From Clostridiales bacterium UBA8960 (GTDB lineage: Bacteria > Bacillota > Clostridia > Peptostreptococcales > Acidaminobacteraceae), in contig DMYC01000318.1 of assembly GCA_003482695.1 (NCBI GenBank), positions 2,226-13,054 of the forward strand: a stretch of DNA of 10,829 bases, in the 5' to 3' direction. Under the pieces are notes generated by a model, which saw only the letters and a list, made by a program, of their open reading frames with translations, was not told the DNA's origin and ran no database searches. Shown in pieces: positions 6,587 through 10,829 of the stretch (its first letter is position 1; each line of letters opens with the position of its first letter). Position numbers and translations under genes: made by a program.

Positions 6587-7006
6587 ATGAAGACCATAAA
6601 ACAGACACAAACGCGAATCGTAAAAATAATGATCATCTTTGATTTGTTTGCGATCGGCATCAGTTTTTTAGCGCTTAAAGCACCGATGCCTTTTATTATG
6701 GGTCTAATCTTCGGATCGGCAATCAGCCTTCTGAATTTTATAGAGCTCGCCAATACGTTGACTAGAGCGGTGGCTATGCCACCAGAGAAGGCACAGACCT
6801 TTACAGTGGTGAAGTATTTTATTAGGTATATCGTGACGGCAGTCGTACTTTACGTCTCTATTGTCGCACCTTATATAAATGTATTAGGAACAATCTTGGG
6901 CCTTATAATCATCAAAATTATCATCCTTGTAACCAATTTGCTTGGAGATAAGAACTACTTCAGAAATATTTTTAGAAGAAAGGAGGATGAATCTAGTGGG
7001 CAGTGA
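6587..7006 (+). CDS. atpI: ATP synthase protein I (AtpI)
   Basis: This 139-residue protein has four predicted membrane helices (about 11-30, 33-53, 77-96 and 98-118) and a basic C-terminal tail. In related F-type operons AtpI stands just before atpB. It acts as a chaperone for c-ring assembly, shown for Na+ synthases such as those of Propionigenium and Acetobacterium; this fits the mixed c ring encoded here. Identification rests on size, topology and position more than on a sharp motif. The start ATG 6587 is supported by AAGGTGG (6575-6581) five bases upstream. An in-frame GTG at 6578 lies inside that site and is rejected. The 3' end overlaps the atpB start by 11 bases. Confidence 0.82.
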   Translation: MKTIKQTQTRIVKIMIIFDLFAIGISFLALKAPMPFIMGLIFGSAISLLNFIELANTLTRAVAMPPEKAQTFTVVKYFIRYIVTAVVLYVSIVAPYINVLGTILGLIIIKIIILVTNLLGDKNYFRNIFRRKEDESSGQ

Positions 7007-7697
7007 AGGTTTTGGACCACGCATAGTGTTTTACATTGGTGACATACCTGTCTCCGAAACCGTGACCGTAACTTGGTTCATAATGGGACTGCTGTTGATT
7101 TTTTCATTAGTGGCGACGCGCAATCTCAAAAGAGAACCCAAAGGCCTTCAACTTTTCGTTGAAGAACTCGTCAAAGTCATCAATGGCTTGACGAAGCAAA
7201 ACATGGGCGAACATAACACATCGTTCGCACCTTATGTTGGAACATTACTCATCTTTATCGGGTTATCCAACGTCGCAGGATTGTTTGGCTTCAGACCGCC
7301 TACTGCAGACCTCAATACGACGATGTGTCTCTCGATTACAACTTTCGTTTTGACACAGTTTTTCGGGTTGAAGAGCAAAGGCCTTGGCAACTATTCGAAA
7401 GGATTTTTGCAGCCGATGCCATTCTTGTTGCCGCTCAATATCATAGGAGAGCTTGCGAATCCAGTTTCACTTGGTTTCCGTCTATTTGGAAACATAGTGG
7501 CTGGTGTAATCATCATGTCGCTACTCTATGGCGCACTTGGCGGTTTTACAGAAATGCTTCTTGGTTTGACAGTTCCATTATTTCAAACGGGTGTACCTGC
7601 TATTCTTCATATCTACTTTGATTTATTTGCAGGCTTGTTACAGTCATTTATCTTTACAATGTTAACAATGGTATTTATTTCAGGCGCAATGGAATAA
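6996..7697 (+). CDS. atpB: ATP synthase F0 subunit a
   Basis: Subunit a forms the two ion half-channels in the membrane next to the c ring. The protein has 233 residues and about five to six helices. The key motif is NPVSLGFRLFGNIVAG (155-170), whose Arg162 is the essential stator arginine. Other conserved stretches are SNVAGLFGFRPPTADLNTT (about 91-109) and a C-terminal FDLFAGLLQSFIFTMLTMVFI. The start is taken as GTG 6996, nine bases after AAAGGAGG (6979-6986). An ATG at 6987 in the same frame abuts that site with no spacer, and an upstream ATG at 6942 has none. The GTG start lies inside the end of atpI (stop 7004-7006), so translation is probably coupled. Ion choice cannot be read from this subunit, but the c subunits indicate Na+. 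Confidence 0.93.
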   Translation: MGSEGFGPRIVFYIGDIPVSETVTVTWFIMGLLLIFSLVATRNLKREPKGLQLFVEELVKVINGLTKQNMGEHNTSFAPYVGTLLIFIGLSNVAGLFGFRPPTADLNTTMCLSITTFVLTQFFGLKSKGLGNYSKGFLQPMPFLLPLNIIGELANPVSLGFRLFGNIVAGVIIMSLLYGALGGFTEMLLGLTVPLFQTGVPAILHIYFDLFAGLLQSFIFTMLTMVFISGAME

Positions 7698-7709
7698 GAT
7701 ACGACTTAA

Positions 7710-8586
<877 letters not shown>

Positions 8587-8616
8587 TCGATAATAGGAAA
8601 ATTCAGGAGGTATTAC

Positions 8617-9137
8617 ATGAGTATGGATATGGTAACTGCAAGCCTTAGATTTGGGCTTGTGGAACTTAACTGGACGTTCTTATTCCAGCTGGCCAATACA
8701 CTCATACTGTTTTTAATTCTCAAGCATTTTCTATTTGGTCCCATTACGACCTTTATGAAAAAACGTGAAGATGATATCAAAAAGCAAATCCAAGACGCAA
8801 AAATATTGGATGAACAGGCGCAGGCACTTAAAGCAACTTACGAAGCGAAACTTGCATCGGCAGATGACGAAGGCAAGGAAATCGTAAAGAAATTCACTCA
8901 GCGCGCTGAAAACAGAGCATTTGAAATCGTTAAAACGGCAGAGTCCGAAGTGGATGCCATGAAGCTCAAAGCACACAGAGAGCTTGAAAGAGAGAGAGTT
9001 AAGGCGGTTAATGAGTTAAAAGGTCAGATTTCTGAGCTTACGATACTTGCAGCTTCAAAAGTGGTTGAAAAAGACCTTAATGAAGCAGATCACAAGGAAC
9101 TTATCAATAAGTTCATTAGTGAAGTAGGTGAGACTCA

Positions 9138-9150
<13 letters not shown>
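8617..9150 (+). CDS. atpF: ATP synthase F0 subunit b (peripheral stalk)
   Basis: Subunit b anchors the F1 head to subunit a as part of the stator. The 177-residue protein has one membrane helix near the N-terminus (about 20-41, rich in Leu/Ile/Phe), then the typical FGPI turn and FMKKREDDIKKQI, followed by a long charged helix with many Ala, Glu and Lys residues to about residue 150, suited to a right-handed coiled coil. The C-terminal ASKVVEKDLNEADHKELINKFI is the usual delta-binding end. AGGAGG (8605-8610) is six bases before ATG 8617. Another in-frame Met (codon 3) is less well spaced. It overlaps atpH by 13 bases. Confidence 0.95.

Positions 9151-10829
<1,679 letters not shown>

Overview
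The window is a chromosomal housekeeping region with all genes on the + strand. It reads as a low- to mid-GC Gram-positive bacterium of the Clostridia. The order prfA - tsaC/ywlC - rpiB - upp - tagO - mnaA - atp operon is a trimmed form of the block found between prfA and atp in many Bacillota. The ATP synthase has the Acetobacterium/Eubacterium-like feature of a fused double-hairpin c subunit beside a normal one. No genus can be assigned from the sequence alone.

Layout. Positions 1-243 are the 3' end of prfA (release factor 1). Positions 250-1551 form a self-contained unit: a sigma-A-like promoter, a leader stem-loop, a NapA/GerN-type CPA2 Na+/H+ antiporter and a terminator-like hairpin. Next is tsaC (threonylcarbamoyl-AMP synthase, 1577-2689). 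A good promoter at 2691-2719 then drives rpiB, upp and tagO, which are tightly spaced and end at a clear intrinsic terminator (4891-4917). That terminator's T-tract touches the ribosome binding site of mnaA (UDP-GlcNAc 2-epimerase). TagO and MnaA together point to undecaprenyl-linked wall glycopolymers that use GlcNAc and ManNAc.

From 6044 to the right edge lies the F-type ATP synthase operon: atpZ, atpI, atpB (a), atpE1 (fused c), atpE2 (c), atpF (b), atpH (delta) and atpA (alpha, cut by the window end). Extended -10 promoters stand before atpZ and again before atpI. Both c subunits carry the glutamine and Glu-Thr residues of Na+-binding F-type rotors. In the fused c subunit the second hairpin has Gln (residue 161) where the ion-binding Glu should be. 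The enzyme is therefore predicted to be a Na+-coupled synthase with a mixed F/V-like rotor. The antiporter upstream may be a second arm of Na+ handling, but that link is only inferred.

I found no mobile elements, CRISPR arrays, tRNAs, rRNAs or convincing minus-strand genes. The most noteworthy part of the window is the hybrid c-ring gene pair. It belongs to a known but uncommon class and is not a new system. The regulatory hairpins around the antiporter and mnaA are the least explained features.
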